From positions 8,316,610 through 8,380,609 of the forward strand of contig JAJEKV010000023.1 in NCBI GenBank assembly GCA_021234155.1: a stretch of DNA of 64,000 nucleotides. The letters run 5' to 3'. The position numbers and the translations under genes are program-made. How positions within the stretch are numbered: the stretch's first letter is position 1; each line of letters begins with the position of its first letter. Origin of the DNA: Isoetes taiwanensis (lineage: Eukaryota; Streptophyta; Lycopodiopsida; Isoetales; Isoetaceae). This document shows positions 8,481 to 20,829 of the stretch, in pieces. The notes beneath the pieces were generated by a model. The model was not told where the DNA came from and did no database searches. It saw only the letters and a list, made by a program, of their open reading frames with translations.

Positions 8481-11305
8481 CAGACTGCCCAGCTGGCCAT
8501 GGCCGACCTCGATTGGGACGATCTCGAGTCTACACCACCTGTCGAGGAGGAGGCTCCCGAGTATATTCACGGTGCGTCCCATATCCTTGCAGCCATAGAA
8601 ACCGGCAATGCTGAAAGTCAGCCTGCCGTTATTTCCACCATAGGTCAAGTAGACAGTAAGCCTTTCATAATTCTTATGGATACGGGAAGTACACATAATT
8701 TTGCTTCTCCTAGAATGGCCCAGGTATTGCAGCTTGAGACTTTGAGGTCCCGCCCGAAACCTGTCACTTTAGCCAGTGGTAAAATCAGACATACCCATGG
8801 CCGTCGCATTAACCTTAAAATGCAGCTGCCAGGTGCACCAGTTGCATTGGGTGATGAGTTAATGGATATTGGCAAATATGATCTGATTGTCGGCATGGAA
8901 TTCTTGGCATCTGCAAAAGCCAATATAGACTTCGAAAAATGGGAGGTTACCTTCAACGCAGCTAATGGAGCCCGCGTGACTATAAAAGGTGATCCCTTAA
9001 ACCCCATTATGCAGTCTATGTCCATCAGGCAGTTAAATAAGGCTATACGCAAGGATAAGCTACTTTGCCTCATCAGACTTGCATCCATTGAGTCGGATGC
9101 TAAACAGAAGCAAGTAGTTGATGCCTTGCCAGAGGGCATTGCTGATCATCTCAGGGAATTTAGCGATCTCTTTCCAGATGAGATCCAGAAACTACCTCCA
9201 TTCAGATGAGTAGAATGTGAGATAGCTCTAGAACCGGGTACTAAGCCTACCAGTAAGGCCCCGTACCGTATGAGTCCCCCTGAGTTAGCAGAGCAAGAAG
9301 CAACTTCAGGAGTTACTAAACCTAGGCTTCATTCGACCTAGTGTTTTGCCTTTTGGCGCTCCTATCCTTTTTGTTAAGAAGAAGGATGGCTCCCTGAGGA
9401 TGTGTATTGATTATCGGCAGCTCAACAAGCATACGATCAAGAATCGCTATGCTTTGCCTAGAGCAGACGATCTTATGGACCAGTTGCAAGGGGCCAAGCA
9501 CTTCTCAAAGATTGACTTACGCTCCGGATATCACCAAATAAGAATTAAAGAGGAGGATATCCATAAGTCTGCTTTCCGCACTAGGTATGTGCATTATGAG
9601 TTTACCGTTATGCCTTTTGGATTAACTAATGCCCCCGCAACTTTTATGCGGTTAATGAATGATGTCTTCCGACAATACTTGGATGACTTTGTTGTTATTT
9701 TCTTTGACGACATTCTCATTTATAGTAAGACCCTGGACGAGCATGAGAAACATCTTCGGTTGGCCCTACAAAAACTAAGACGTCACCAGCTCTTTGCCAA
9801 GTTCTCTAAGTGCAAGTTTGCCACTCCGAAGGTGGACTATTTGGGACATGTCATTTCAACAGAGGGAATTGCTACAGACCCAGCAAAGATAGAGGCAGTC
9901 AAGGATTGGCCCATCCCGGGTAATGTTTCAGAGGTCCGAAGTTTTTTAGGATTGGCAGGGTATTACCGTAAGTTTGTTAAGGATTTTGCAAAGATTGCAA
10001 CACCTCTTACCGATCTTACAAAGCATGAGAAGGTGAAGGATTGGATCGAACATTGGAAAGCAAAGGTCCAGGGAAGTTTTCAGAAGCTTAATGATGCTTT
10101 AACGTCCGCACCAGTCCTCACATTGCCGGACCCCGAAAAGGATAAACTAGTAGCAACGGATGCCAGTAATATTGCTACCGGTGGAGTCCTAATGCAGGAG
10201 GGGAGGGTTATTGCCTATGATTCAAAGAAAATGAATGAGACTGAATAGCGATACCCTACCCATGATCAGGAGTTGTTGGCTGTAGTCTGCGCTCTGCGTA
10301 TATGGAGACACTACCTTCTTGGTAGAAGATTTCAGCTTGATACAGATCATCAAAGTCTTCGTTGTCTATCAACCCAGCCGAATCTCAACCTCCGTCAAAG
10401 AAGATGGATGGAGTTTCTCGAGGAGTATGATTTTGAGATTATGTATAAGCCTGGGAAACACAATGTGGTTGCGGATGCGTTGTCATGCCATCCCTTGGTA
10501 ACCCGAACCCATTGTAACGCGATTTCCACACTCACCAGTGAGTTCGGAAGACAGATAGAGCAGACCTTGGCCACGGATCCAGAGTTCCATGATGTGTGGG
10601 ATAGTTTCGCTAAGGAGGCACGCACAGATAAAGAACGTGAAGCTTTCCATTCGTATAAGAAAGAGGGCAATTTGTTATATCACAAAGACAAGTTGTATGT
10701 ACCTGAGACTTCAGGAGTGCGTAAGCTTATTCTCTATGATACACACAACAGCCCTATAGCTGGACATGCAGGTTTTATGAAGACCTACTTTAAGATCCGC
10801 TCCAGTTATTTTTGGCCTTCTATGAAGAAGGACATTGCCAGGTATATTAAGCAGTGTCAGGTGTGTCAGCAAACCAAGGCTGAGCAACTAAGGATTCCAG
10901 GAGAGTTGCAACATCTGGATGTGCCCAATGCTAAATGGGAAGTGATAATCATGAATTTCATTGTGGGCCTTCCACGTACTCTCAGTGGATATGATGCATT
11001 AATGGTAGTGGTCGACAAATTATCGAAAATGGCTCATTTCTTGCCATGTCATACCACGGACACAGCCTTCGATACCGCTTTGCTGTTTACAAAGGAGATC
11101 TTCAGATTGCATGGAATGCCACGAGTCACCGTATCCGACAGGGATCCCAAATTCGTAAGTGCATTCTGGAAAGATTTCTTTGCCACTATTCAAACCAAGC
11201 TTGCTATGAGTACGGCATATCATCCTCAGACGGATGGCCAGACAGAGCGTATCGCATTATAGAGGACATGCTGCCGAGTTATATGTGGAGTAAGCAGTCA
11301 CAATG
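8481..11305 (+). pseudogene. pol: pol: protease, reverse transcriptase, RNase H, truncated integrase
   Basis: Protease has the active site [11 protein letters not shown] near 8670-8700. A TGA at 9207-9209 and a two-base deletion near 9294 (compared with the minus-strand copy) break the protease-RT linker. RT runs from about 9346 with [26 protein letters not shown] and catalytic FFDDIL near 9700. RNase H ([13 protein letters not shown]) is crossed by TAG at 10246-10248 (after MNETE). Integrase has the HHCC zinc-binding region (HAGFMKTYF...CQVCQQTK) and DDE-core sequence, but the first catalytic Asp, in MDFIVGLP in both minus-strand copies, is Asn here (AAT, 10954-10956). The frame ends at 11262. 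Recognisable pol stops at about 11305, losing the integrase C-terminus and chromodomain. It is defective for replication. Confidence 0.92.
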
Positions 11306-12708
11306 GTTCAAGACATAAAGAGAGAAGAGAAGAAAGAAGACGATCATGATGGTGATGCGTGACGAAGAAGACTTTATTTTTACTCTGGAAGAACTGAGTT
11401 ATTTGTGTTGTGGCAAAGAGCAAAAGGAAGAAAAACAAGGTGAGTTTGGTGGTGATTTTGACTTCAATTTTGACGGAGACTTGGCAATGGTTGGGGACGA
11501 AATGTCACAACGAGAAGTCAATGGCTTGTTGTCACAAACACTCCAAGGTTTCAATTCTTGGGAGCAAGAAGAGGCCCTAGTCAACTTGAAAGAAAAACAA
11601 GGGTATGGCTTGTTGTTGGCAGCATGTGGTCTTGATGAAGGCTTTGTGAGGCAAGACTAGAGGAGACAACACAAGGAAATGGTCATGGACACATGTTTGA
11701 CGTCGTCAATGTGGTAGTCAAACTGTAAAAAGCGAAGTAGAGATGATGAGGAGACAATAGAACAAGTAGCAGCTTGCTGGGAAGAATTCAACGTCTTGCT
11801 GGCACAAGCAGAATTACCAGAAGACGAGCTTGGGCCTTTTGAACATGGAAATGCAAGACCAACACAAGAAGGGGGTGAATTGGATGGCTTAGGCTTTGGT
11901 TGCTCATGGCAACGAATGATAAGAGGTGTTAAACTTGTCTTGCATGGTCATGGAGTCGAACACTCCACGACTGGCATGGTTGACCTCGTCAATGCATCCT
12001 TTCAAGTTGTAGGTCAATAACCTACATGGAGCAATAATATGTATCAGAATGAACAAGCAGTTGCAGGTCAACAAGTTACAAGGATGATGCCTATTAGTAA
12101 TAATATGTATCAGATTGAACAAGCAATGGCAGCACCAAGGACGAAGAAGCAAAAGATCATGCCCCCAAGCAGTAATATTTATCAGAATGAAGAAGCAAGG
12201 GCAGCTGCAAGGATGAAGCAGCAAAAGAGACATTGTGCCTGCCCTCACTATCCAAGTGATGACACTCGTTTTGACTATTTTGACAACAAGGATATAAATC
12301 AACCAAGATATAAATGTAGGAGGTGCAAGAAGAGATGGACACTCAGCGCCAAACTGAGGCAGCGATGATCTCGTCAATCTCGCAAATCCAAGAGCAAAAT
12401 TGAGGCTGCCAACAATAACTTGGCTTTTATACATAGTATTCAGCCAATTGTATACAGTTATTGAGATTGTATAGCTGCTACCCGTCATTCACATGTATGC
12501 AATTGTACAACTGTCATTTGTAAAGACTCTTAAGATGTTTTGAATTATTGAATTCATGTATCAGATTGCTTCATTCTCTTTAAAGCGTGCTTCTGGTGGT
12601 TTCTATGTTACTCTAATATTCTATTTGGTTTCTTCATTTCTCTGAACTTGTATTTAGATGTGCAGCTCGTATGGTTGATATAGAACAGGAATGCTAAATA
12701 ATTGACCG
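11306..12708 (+). pseudogene. Dof-related host gene fragment joined to truncated pol
   Basis: Directly after pol breaks, unrelated sequence begins. Frames at 11346-11660 (acidic; EELSYLCCGKEQKEEK), 11796-12020 and 12039-12368 look like pieces of one protein. The last has three imperfect repeats of about 22 residues starting NNMYQNEQ, NNMYQIEQ and SNIYQNEE. These lead to a Dof-like finger: CPHYPSDDTRF, then NQPRYKCRRCKKRW. Spacing matches C-x2-C-x21-C-x2-C exactly, but the second cysteine is Tyr (TAT for TGT at 12249-12251), so zinc binding should be lost, and the frame stops right after the finger. From 12284 it duplicates 746-1175. It ends in GACCG, with no polypurine tract before the LTR. 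Confidence 0.7.
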
Positions 12709-14309
12709 TGTGACGTTCCAAGTATTTATACGATATACGTATAAATATACCGACACGTCACGCAGTAGAGATACGCCATCATGGGTATTTTAACCTAGGG
12801 GGTTGACGAAAAAGGGATTAATTTAGCTATGCTAAATTAATTATTAAGGGATAATTACCTATAATTAAGGAAATAATATCTAATTGACTTAATTATGATA
12901 ATTGATTGATTAGGAAGGTGCCACTTGGCCAAATTCGATTGGCCAGCATGGGAATGCTGACTTGGGGCATCAAATTGGGTCCCTATCCTATTTGACCCCA
13001 AAATCGATCCAAGAGGAGGAGCAGCTGAGCGCCCAAGTTCCTGAAGCTGTTGCTGAGCGCCCAAGTCTGATAAGCACCCAAGTTCTTCGAAGATGGAGGC
13101 ACCCCATGATAATGGATCAAGTCGAAACTCGGGTTAGTAGATAGTCTAGTTTGATATCTCTAGGGCTAGCGCTTCAGTCAGTCTTCTCTGAGTCTTCTCT
13201 GGTTGTCCTTGCTTAGGATTAACCCTTCTTTGATATTTAGGATTACATTTCAATTATGTTTTGTTATGAATGGATGGATGAATCTATGAAAGTATCTCTG
13301 TTAGCCTTCCGTAAAGCAGGGATTAGAGGGGGGTAGAGACCTCTGTGCCTTATGCTCTTAGTATGCTCCTAGTAGCTCCTTTAATTCCCAATTATATGCG
13401 GCCTCTGCACAAGAGACCACCGAGTCGTGGATGCTATGGAATTGCTTAGCACCAGAGAAGGGACGCAGTGGTGAAGTGGGGTTGGGGTCTTGCACGAACA
13501 TACAAGGCTCCTGGGACTCCTACAGTGGGCTAGGCCTGATAGCCAGTCACGTAGAGGGCCGGGTATGGGTCTGACACTCCATGGGTGCAGAGGTGTGACC
13601 CGTATGGGGCACCCTGTACTTTGTGTAGATTTAGGGGAGTAAGTCGGGTAAGGATGCGGGGGTCGCTGATGCGGCACGTATTCTCTAGCTCACCCATGGA
13701 ACCGCTGTGATCCTGGGAGGGGACACTTCCCCGACCTGCCTCATCGGACCAGGGCTTCATGAACCCTGGAGTAAGCTCGAAGGGTGATACCTTGAGTCTG
13801 CGTCTCCGGAAGGCTATAGTGATCCCATAGCATGATTCGACTCACCTGCAAAGTGTGCACAGGAGGGGCGGATGGAGTGGACAACCCTAGCCGATGTTCT
13901 ATGCCAGCCAACGCCATGCCAAGATTCGGTCTGCTGATCTCTTGAGACCTAGCCGTCAGTCGATCCTCACTGGAGTCTGAGCCGGGGTAGAACCATGGGT
14001 TTGGGGTGTTTTCTCTAGTATTAAAGGTATCTTCTCTGTTGTTATCAGTTGGATGGATGTGCCACCCTTCGTGGTGGTATTTATGATATGATTATGCTGT
14101 ATGCTAACCTTGTATTCACGCTTCCGCGACATAGGAGCCCCATTGAAGGCGTGGGCCGAATGACCCCTCTGTGTCCTTCACTCGAGCACCTTTCTATAGA
14201 TGGCCCGAGTCAGACGGAGGGCCCTGCTCGTGGCGAGTTGGTTGCCATGGGAAGGGAAAGTCCCCGTATGTATACGTCCGAGTGTCCTATATGTTCTGGG
14301 AGCGTCACA
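12709..14309 (+). repeat. 3' LTR
   Basis: Begins TGTGACGTTCC, ends GAGCGTCACA, and is nearly identical to 1176-2782. It is preceded not by a polypurine tract but by ATAATTGACCG, the same bases that precede the left LTR. That is abnormal for a 3' LTR made by reverse transcription and points to later rearrangement. Confidence 0.92.
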
Positions 14310-14314
14310 GACCG
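14310..14314. other. Target-site duplication, right (GACCG)
   Basis: Exact match to 1171-1175. The host sequence that follows (CGTAGCGTTC) should be the original downstream flank of the insertion. Confidence 0.85.
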
Positions 14315-17049
14315 CGTAGCGTTCTTTGCTTGCAATAGACTTGTTCGCAATAAAACCTGCAAATGTCATAGAATTCAAAGTTCTTTATGTCACTTTGTAG
14401 ACTTTCGACATACCTAACCTGCCTTTAAGGCCAATAACCTGCCTATAGACTAATAATTTTATTTGCCTGGGATGCTATGATTGCAAACATCATAGAGCCT
14501 TTTGTCATCAAACCATGGCAGTAGGAGAGCCACGCTATGACAGAAGTGTAGGACTAAGATTTTTAGTCAATAAGTAGATCCAGAATGTGTTTTGTTACAT
14601 TATCCTAATTAGTAAGCATTTGTTGTGTGGAAGGTTGGCGATTGGATATGGCAAGAAACTAGGCATTCAGTGTAATGTCTACAAGCTTCCAAACACGATG
14701 TTAACCATGGAAGCATACTGAAGGCAATTAGTGCAGCAAGGATGGTTTCTAGAAAACCTTTTGTCCTGAAGGCCAAAGATACTCTCAAATTAGATTATGG
14801 CATGCATAATAAGATTTGCAGAATCTCCATGGAGTTTTGGCAGCAAAGATAGGCTTCTCTGGCACAATGATTGCATAGGGATATGGCCCAAACCAATAGG
14901 GAAAACCCAGAATAAACTATATTGTCATTAAGCCATGACAGTAGAAGGGCCACACTGTGACAGAAGTATAAGAATAAGACTTATGGACCATAAATAGATC
15001 TAGCGCTTGTTACACTACTTAAAGTAATGCTCCAGTACACTTACATATATGTTTGATCCTGATATGGATATGGTAGCTCGGGGGAGTGGCCTTGAACGTT
15101 GGTCTTGGTGGACTAGCATGGGTGTGTGAGAAGGGCAAACTAATAGCATGGAAAGGCAATTAAATGGCAATTGTAATGGTTATGGTCAAATAATATCTAT
15201 TAAGCCAAGCTAATCTCCTTGATAATATCCCAGTCCAAAAATAGCAGTTTCTAAAAGGCCAACTTCAAAAGATCATATCTCAGCGAATATAAGTCAGATT
15301 ATTGCGATCCAGCAGTCATTGGAAAGCTCTCAGTGTCAAAAAGAGTGGTCGTGGGTCAGACTGGACTGCACAACCGAGACTGCCTTTTTGAAGAGAACCA
15401 AGTTCCTTGCCTAGAAATTGCCATTGCCTTTTGCCTTGCTGTTAATCTGCCAGTTCTCAACACCGGTTGGCCCGGTTGGGTGGAGAACTGCCATTATTTG
15501 CCTTGTATTGAGAATCTTCCTCTAGTTTTGGTGAACTAGAGCCGGATCATTCTGAGCTATTGGTGTAGTTCATATCAATTGGTGTAACTCGTAACTTATG
15601 TTCATTGGATATGTGCTTATTTGACTTCTTATTTCATACTTAGATCATTTTGCCATTGCTAATGGTTTATTCTGTGGATTCTGTAGCAAACCTAGACGGT
15701 TTACAGGTTATGAGATTATGATTTGTTTGAAGAGATCTGGTAATCTATTTATGATTTGTTTGAAGAGATCTGGTAATCTATTTAGAGGAGATAAAAGGTA
15801 TGGTTTATTGTTGTGAATCATATCAGATCCTAATTTGTAACCATTTATTGTGTGAAAGTTTTTGCAACAACTAGGCATACTTCAGTAGTGAATGGCAAGA
15901 AACTAGGCAGTCGGTACAATTCCATGAGCTCGCAAATACGTTACCAACCATAAAAGGATTCCGAATGCAATTAGAGCATTCCCGGATAAACATTGCTCTG
16001 AAGGCATAAGATGTTGTTATATTGAGTGCATATAATTAACCCCAGCTTCGGTTGTTAACTGACCCTTATCATCTCATTTATTTTGCGCCGATCTACATTG
16101 GTTGGGATCAATCCAGATTATGGGGTATGCAACAGGATTTATAGAAACTCCATGGATTGTTGTCATCAATTCTTAAGTTCTTTGGCACAACATAGATAGT
16201 TAGATGACTTTGATGAGATGTTTTATAAAGATGCTTGTTTCTTAACCTGGCAGGTATAATCCATATGTATAATGTGTCCAAACCCATGGTTCGTTCAGGA
16301 AAACGGAGCTGCTGTGAGTTCAGTTGTGGTAATCACCTTTTGGCTTTCCTTAAATTATGATAATTGCAAAAAACCCATTATTGGTGGAACAGAGACCTTC
16401 AACGCATTGGTGGACAGTAAATAGATCCCAAACATGCTATACGATTCATGTTATGTCCTCCTGTAAGTGAAGTACCCTATAATAGTGCAGCTCGTAAGTT
16501 GGCAGCAATTATTAAAGCTATTAGGATGCGAGGCACTTGGAAGTTCTGGAAGTTCTGGGGAGTTAGCTGATTCCGTGGAGAAGTTAGTTTTGCAGCTGGA
16601 TGTTATAATCTCAGGTTGAAGGACAGTGTGGCTTCCATGCCAACAAAAAGAAATGACTGATTCTTTTGCACCTAAATCAGCTGCATCATGGCAGGCTGGA
16701 GCACTACATGTTGTTTAAGCTTCGTATTGTGTTAATGCAGAAGAGCAGTAAAAGGAGTTTAGAGTTTGTTATGGAAGTTTATTAATATTCGTTCCGTCAA
16801 TAGTTTATATCTTTATGCTGCTTGATACAATCTCTCTGAAGCTTTGAGGAGAAATACTTTCAAGCTGCTTCTACCAAAATATTTAGGTACTTTATCTTCC
16901 TGAGTTAGCTCTCAAGTTGATCACAAGTTTCATTGAAGACGAATGTAAGCTCTTACATTTTGACCATATTGGCACAAATCTTCTGCTCAATTATTTTCAT
17001 CGTTGTAGGAGTAGTCGGCATCATTTCCCATTCAGGTTGTTTCTAGCGT
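14315..17049. other. Noncoding flank with dispersed direct repeats
   Basis: No convincing gene. Two related 80-bp blocks, 14511-14593 and 14933-15008, share CATGRCAGTAG, GACAGAAGT and AATAGATC. A second related pair, 14640-14730 and 15893-15980, shares GCAAGAAACTAGGCA and GCAATTAG. These look like remnants of one older repeat family. A short frame at 15333-15539 is not supported by any recognised similarity. Confidence 0.4.
15718..15786. repeat. Tandem duplication, ~34-bp unit, two copies
   Basis: ATGATTTGTTTGAAGAGATC followed by TGGTAATCTATTT occurs twice back to back with no change visible in the shared part, suggesting a recent duplication. Confidence 0.8.
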
Positions 17050-17760
17050 TTGCTAAAGCTTTGTCTGTTGTACTTTAAGGGTTCACATGATCAGCTATAT
17101 GATGAGGCTAGATTGTATTGCAAAGAAGCCAGCTTATCAGGGGCTGAGAAGGAAAAGTTGGAGGGCTTGGTTAATTGTGTTGCACTTTCAAGTGACAGAC
17201 TGAGAGGGGTGATTGTTTCAGATTTTTTATGTTTACTTGGAGATGTGGCATTGGCTTTGGAAAAAAAAATATGAGGCATTGAAAGACCTTCTAAAATCTC
17301 TTGGAGTTCAGAAGACGGTGAAGAGAATAACCTGCCCAACAATTCCATAAGTTTAGAAATATCTGGATCAGATAAAAATTCTCATATACAAGAGCATACA
17401 TCTCATCTCCTATCTCATCTCCGGCATGTTCAAATCTGTAGTTTATATTTAGTAGCTTTATGTTTTTGCAGCTCATGAAGAATATAGATGAGCATGAGGA
17501 GGACGATGTAAATCCCATGAACACTTTTTACATGTTATATCCATCAGATTTGTCCAAGGAATTTTACATCTCTATCGTGACACTGAGTACGTGTGCCTCT
17601 CATTTCCTGTCTTTTGTGATCTTAAGATTTACATAAACTGACCAATTTGGTTTATGTTTGCATTCTCTTGTCTGATGTTTGCCATCCAATTTTAGAAAGA
17701 CCAGCGGTCCAGAACTTGTGCAGCTATATAAGAAAAGAAAGAAAGGAAGATCTTTGAGCC
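17050..17760 (+). CDS. Possible exons of an unidentified host gene
   Basis: A frame from about 17080 to 17272 encodes a helical, protein-like segment (YDEARLYCKEASLSG, LSSDRLRGVIVSDFL, ALALEKK). It changes frame at an A-run near 17262-17270 into YEALKDLLKSLG. A second candidate exon, about 17471-17580, follows TTTGCAG and encodes EHEEDDVNPMNTFYML and SDLSKEFYISIV, ending at a possible GT donor (GTACGTG). A third begins after TTTTAG near 17696 (PELVQLYKKRKKG) and ends in a TGA. Exon-like borders and composition support a spliced gene, but I recognise no family, and the frame change may mean it is a pseudogene. Upstream exons were not found. Confidence 0.35.
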
Positions 17761-18271
17761 CTTGAATAACTTAGCTTCTTGTTCAGCAAGGAACGGAACT
17801 TCTACAGACTCACATGTAGTGCATAATTCTTCTAGAGAATCGCACTGACTTACAGATTTCATGATTCACCGGTCAGCTAAGTTTGAAAGTCACTGCTTAT
17901 AAATCTCTCCTAGGAAATGCAAAACGGTGTGCATTGGAAACACTTAGTTCTTATTCTAGACTTGCCAAGGGTTTCTCCCCCTGCTTGTGCCCTTGTCCTA
18001 GCCAACGGTCTTAGTTATTGCTTTGGTAAACCTAGGGCTCACTTTGAGACAAAAATTCAGATATAGCACATTTGTTAACGCTCAACTAAGTTTGTATAAG
18101 GTTCCCAAAATGTAATTTGGGTATCGGGTACCATAAGATTTGTGATGGTTTTTTTGATGTATTCGTATATGAATACGTATTATGCTGACGTTGGATGGAC
18201 TGATCTGGATTTGGGTGAGAGAAAACAGAAGGTCGATACTTTAAATGAAGGTTTTTTTTTTTTTTTAACGT

Positions 18272-18390
18272 CTAGAGAAGGAAGTTGCAGGTCGCGATGC
18301 CTGCGACCAGTTGAAGAAAAGAGGCAGATGTGAACAGCAGAAGCTGCAGGTCGCGATGCCTGCGACCAGTTGAAGGCAGAGGCAGATGTG
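18272..18390. repeat. Tandem repeat, ~58-bp unit with a hairpin, two copies
   Basis: GCAGGTCGCGATGCCTGCGA followed by CCAGTTGAAG and a GAGGCAGATGTG tail occurs twice. Each unit contains an inverted repeat, GGTCGC and GCGACC around a 7-base loop. It follows a T-run at 18250-18266. The core resembles the TCGCGAT-containing repeats near 38.4 and 42.6 kb. Confidence 0.7.
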
Positions 18391-18549
18391 GACGGCCGCT
18401 TTTTGCTTCTTTTTTGTGTGCTTTCTCATGATTTTTGGCAGCTGCGAAGATCTAGGGGTTTCTTGTCTCTTTTGAAGTTGTTGGTTTTGCATGTTCTCTG
18501 GCCAGTTCTTAGAAGGCGCAGAGATGAGAATAAGCAGTAGGCATCTGGA

Positions 18550-18954
18550 TTAAGGCAACAATTCTTGGGCATGAGGTTGAAAGCAGCGATTCTTGGTCCA
18601 AATTTGCGGATTTCCATGGCATGTATGAAGCTTCTTGATTGCCATGATTATGAAATTGCATCTGTGAAGATTAATTCTTGTGAAGATTAATTTTTGTGGA
18701 GGACTCTTGAGCCAAAGCCGCTCCATATCTTTGTGGAAATAGCTCCATATTTTCTGTAGGGATATATCTTGTGGCGATGGTTCTGTAGGGCTCTTCCTGA
18801 TGTAGTCGTTCTTGTGCTGTGGCGGTGGAGCATAAGATGATATGACTGCAATACCCAATTTTGGTTCATTTATTTGCATAAAATTATTAATATTGTAATA
18901 AGGTTGACTTGTATCTTGACTTGCTGCAATAGTGGGGAAATCATATGCTGACAT
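18550..18954 (-). CDS. Hypothetical ORF
   Basis: A 134-codon frame starting MSAYDFPTIAASQ, with a proline-rich middle (YAPPPQHKNDYI). No recognised domain, no signal peptide and no splice context that I can defend. It may be a chance frame in AT-rich DNA. Confidence 0.15.
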   Translation of the reverse strand: MSAYDFPTIAASQDTSQPYYNINNFMQINEPKLGIAVISSYAPPPQHKNDYIRKSPTEPSPQDISLQKIWSYFHKDMERLWLKSPPQKLIFTRINLHRCNFIIMAIKKLHTCHGNPQIWTKNRCFQPHAQELLP

Positions 18955-20829
18955 GGATAATCTAGTTTGACCCCATCAAAGTTTTAACGGACGGTGGAGA
19001 GTGTGAGGAAGGGAATATATGAAAGAATATTTCATGCATCAAGGGTTAAAATTGAGTAATAAAGAGAAATGAGTGATAATTGTGCACAATTCGTTTTGTA
19101 TTGCGGGAGGGTATTCTCGCAGTGGTTGGGACTATGATCCGGTATTGTACTGTATTCAAAATAGTATCTTTGTGTATGTTTGAGTTGCTTGTCTGGTTTC
19201 AAGGCATATTTCTATTCTATGGGTTTATTTATGGTTTCTTCTTGATTGTACCAAAGAGGAAACAGATAAAACAATTATTGGAAAGTTATGTTTGGCAGAC
19301 ACGATGTCGCTACTGATTTTGCATGTCAAGATTGTCATCTTGATCTCCTGTTGCAGCGGGGCCTGATAGCTTGGTTTGCTGGAGCGCATGATAGAGCTTC
19401 ATGCTCTGTTCAGGGCTCTGTTCATGCTATGTTCATGGTTTGTTCAGGCTTCTGACTGCGTCCTTGGGTTCTGGCTTAGTTCAGGCTTCCGGCTGTAGGG
19501 TCTGAAGCTAATAGTCTAGGAATAGAATATCAGATATGACGAATTTGAGGATACAAAATAGTCAAATTTATTGTTGTCGACCCAAAAATTTGGGAGACGT
19601 TCTAGGGTAAATTTTTGTTTCTAGATTCCTCGTGCTTGCTTGCTTGTGATACAGATGTGCCTGGAGGTTCAATTCCTTCCTGGAAGTGGAATGAGAAGAA
19701 TGGTCTTCTGTGATTGTAGGTTGCAGGCAACATGCATGAGCTCATTGATTCATAGGGTTTTTGGATTCAGGTGAAAGGAAAGAATTTGCAATTGGAAAGA
19801 ATATCTTGTAGCGAAAGCTCTATTGGAGCAGAGGGCTCCTTCCTTCATTGGTCTTACAAGATGAAAGCTTTTTTATATAAAGAAAGAACAACATGCAAAG
19901 GAAGAGCTCTGTGTTTTTTATTTGTATTGTTATGTTCGCTCTGGTGAGGTTGTTTGCGGCCTGGAGGTTCAATTCCTTTGGCCTGACTTACTGTCGAGGA
20001 GGGCTTTTGGCCGATGTTGTTGCTTTGTTACTGATGTTTCTAACCATTTTGATGTAAATATTATGAGGGAATTATCTGCTAAATGTGATGGACCATTGAG
20101 TCTCTTAATTTTTGTTTGTACTATCGGAATTTGCATTTCGATTTCTGTTCAAAAAATTTATGGTCGTGGATCTGGCACAATCCAGGGAATATTTTACAAA
20201 TCAATGGCCCACAATAAAAACTGAAAACATCACATTAACATCCCATAGACGGCAAACATCCCACCCCAAAAATGCTCAATTTAGTCATCAAACTTCACTT
20301 TTTATAATGTAAATTACGGTATCAACACTTAAACAATAGACAACTAGATTTTGTTTAGACAAATACTCTATATAAAAACAAGAATTTATTATCACCACTA
20401 CAAATACTGTAGCAAAAACTGTTTAGACATGGTGATGGCCAAGTTACTGCACATTCATTGACCAACCTCAAGTTCGGGCTCAATTAAGTTTTTTGGACTG
20501 TGAATGAACCTGCTATTGCTTGTATTTAACCTAATGCTATACATCTTCTTTTATTTACAGGAGGTCCAATGATCTTGCACCACCAGCCATTTGAATCTTC
20601 GTCTGGCTCCAGAATATTAGGCCGAGCTCCAAAAACAAAAACAGTATTTTGTACACATACAAATAATCAGGTACATCTCCAGTATCCTCAAACTTGGCCA
20701 CACCACAGTCCCCCTTGCTTACAATTCACTTCAGGATGCAGTCGGTTTGGTTGGCAGTTACAGTTACAGCCAATTCTGTGCAACTTCCTATGGACAGTCG
20801 TGTGCAGGTTCTAGAAATATTGGACCTCT
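18955..20829. other. Unassigned noncoding sequence
   Basis: AT-rich, with short chance frames only. Near 19380-19490 there is a degenerate run of TGTTCAGG/TGTTCATG words. Nothing else recognised. Confidence 0.4.

Larger units (their letters stand above)
1176..14309 (+). mobile_element. Ty3/gypsy chromovirus-type LTR retrotransposon with extra ORFs, including a histone H3 domain
   Basis: This is a full-length but inactive element: two 1.6 kb LTRs, a 5-bp target duplication, a primer-binding site, then two extra ORFs, gag, protease, reverse transcriptase, RNase H and a truncated integrase. The order PR-RT-RH-IN identifies Ty3/gypsy. Near-identical pol copies at 45.9-51.2 kb carry a C-terminal chromodomain, so the family is chromovirus-like. 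The 4.5 kb between primer site and gag is unusually long and holds ORF1 (with the H3 fold) and ORF2. At about 11306 the integrase is replaced by Dof-derived sequence that lacks a polypurine tract. Several stops and frameshifts make this copy defective. Confidence 0.9.

Noticed and set aside
14049-14417. 122-codon ORF across the right LTR end
   Set aside because: It crosses the LTR/flank junction, so it cannot be an ancestral gene, and has no recognised domain.
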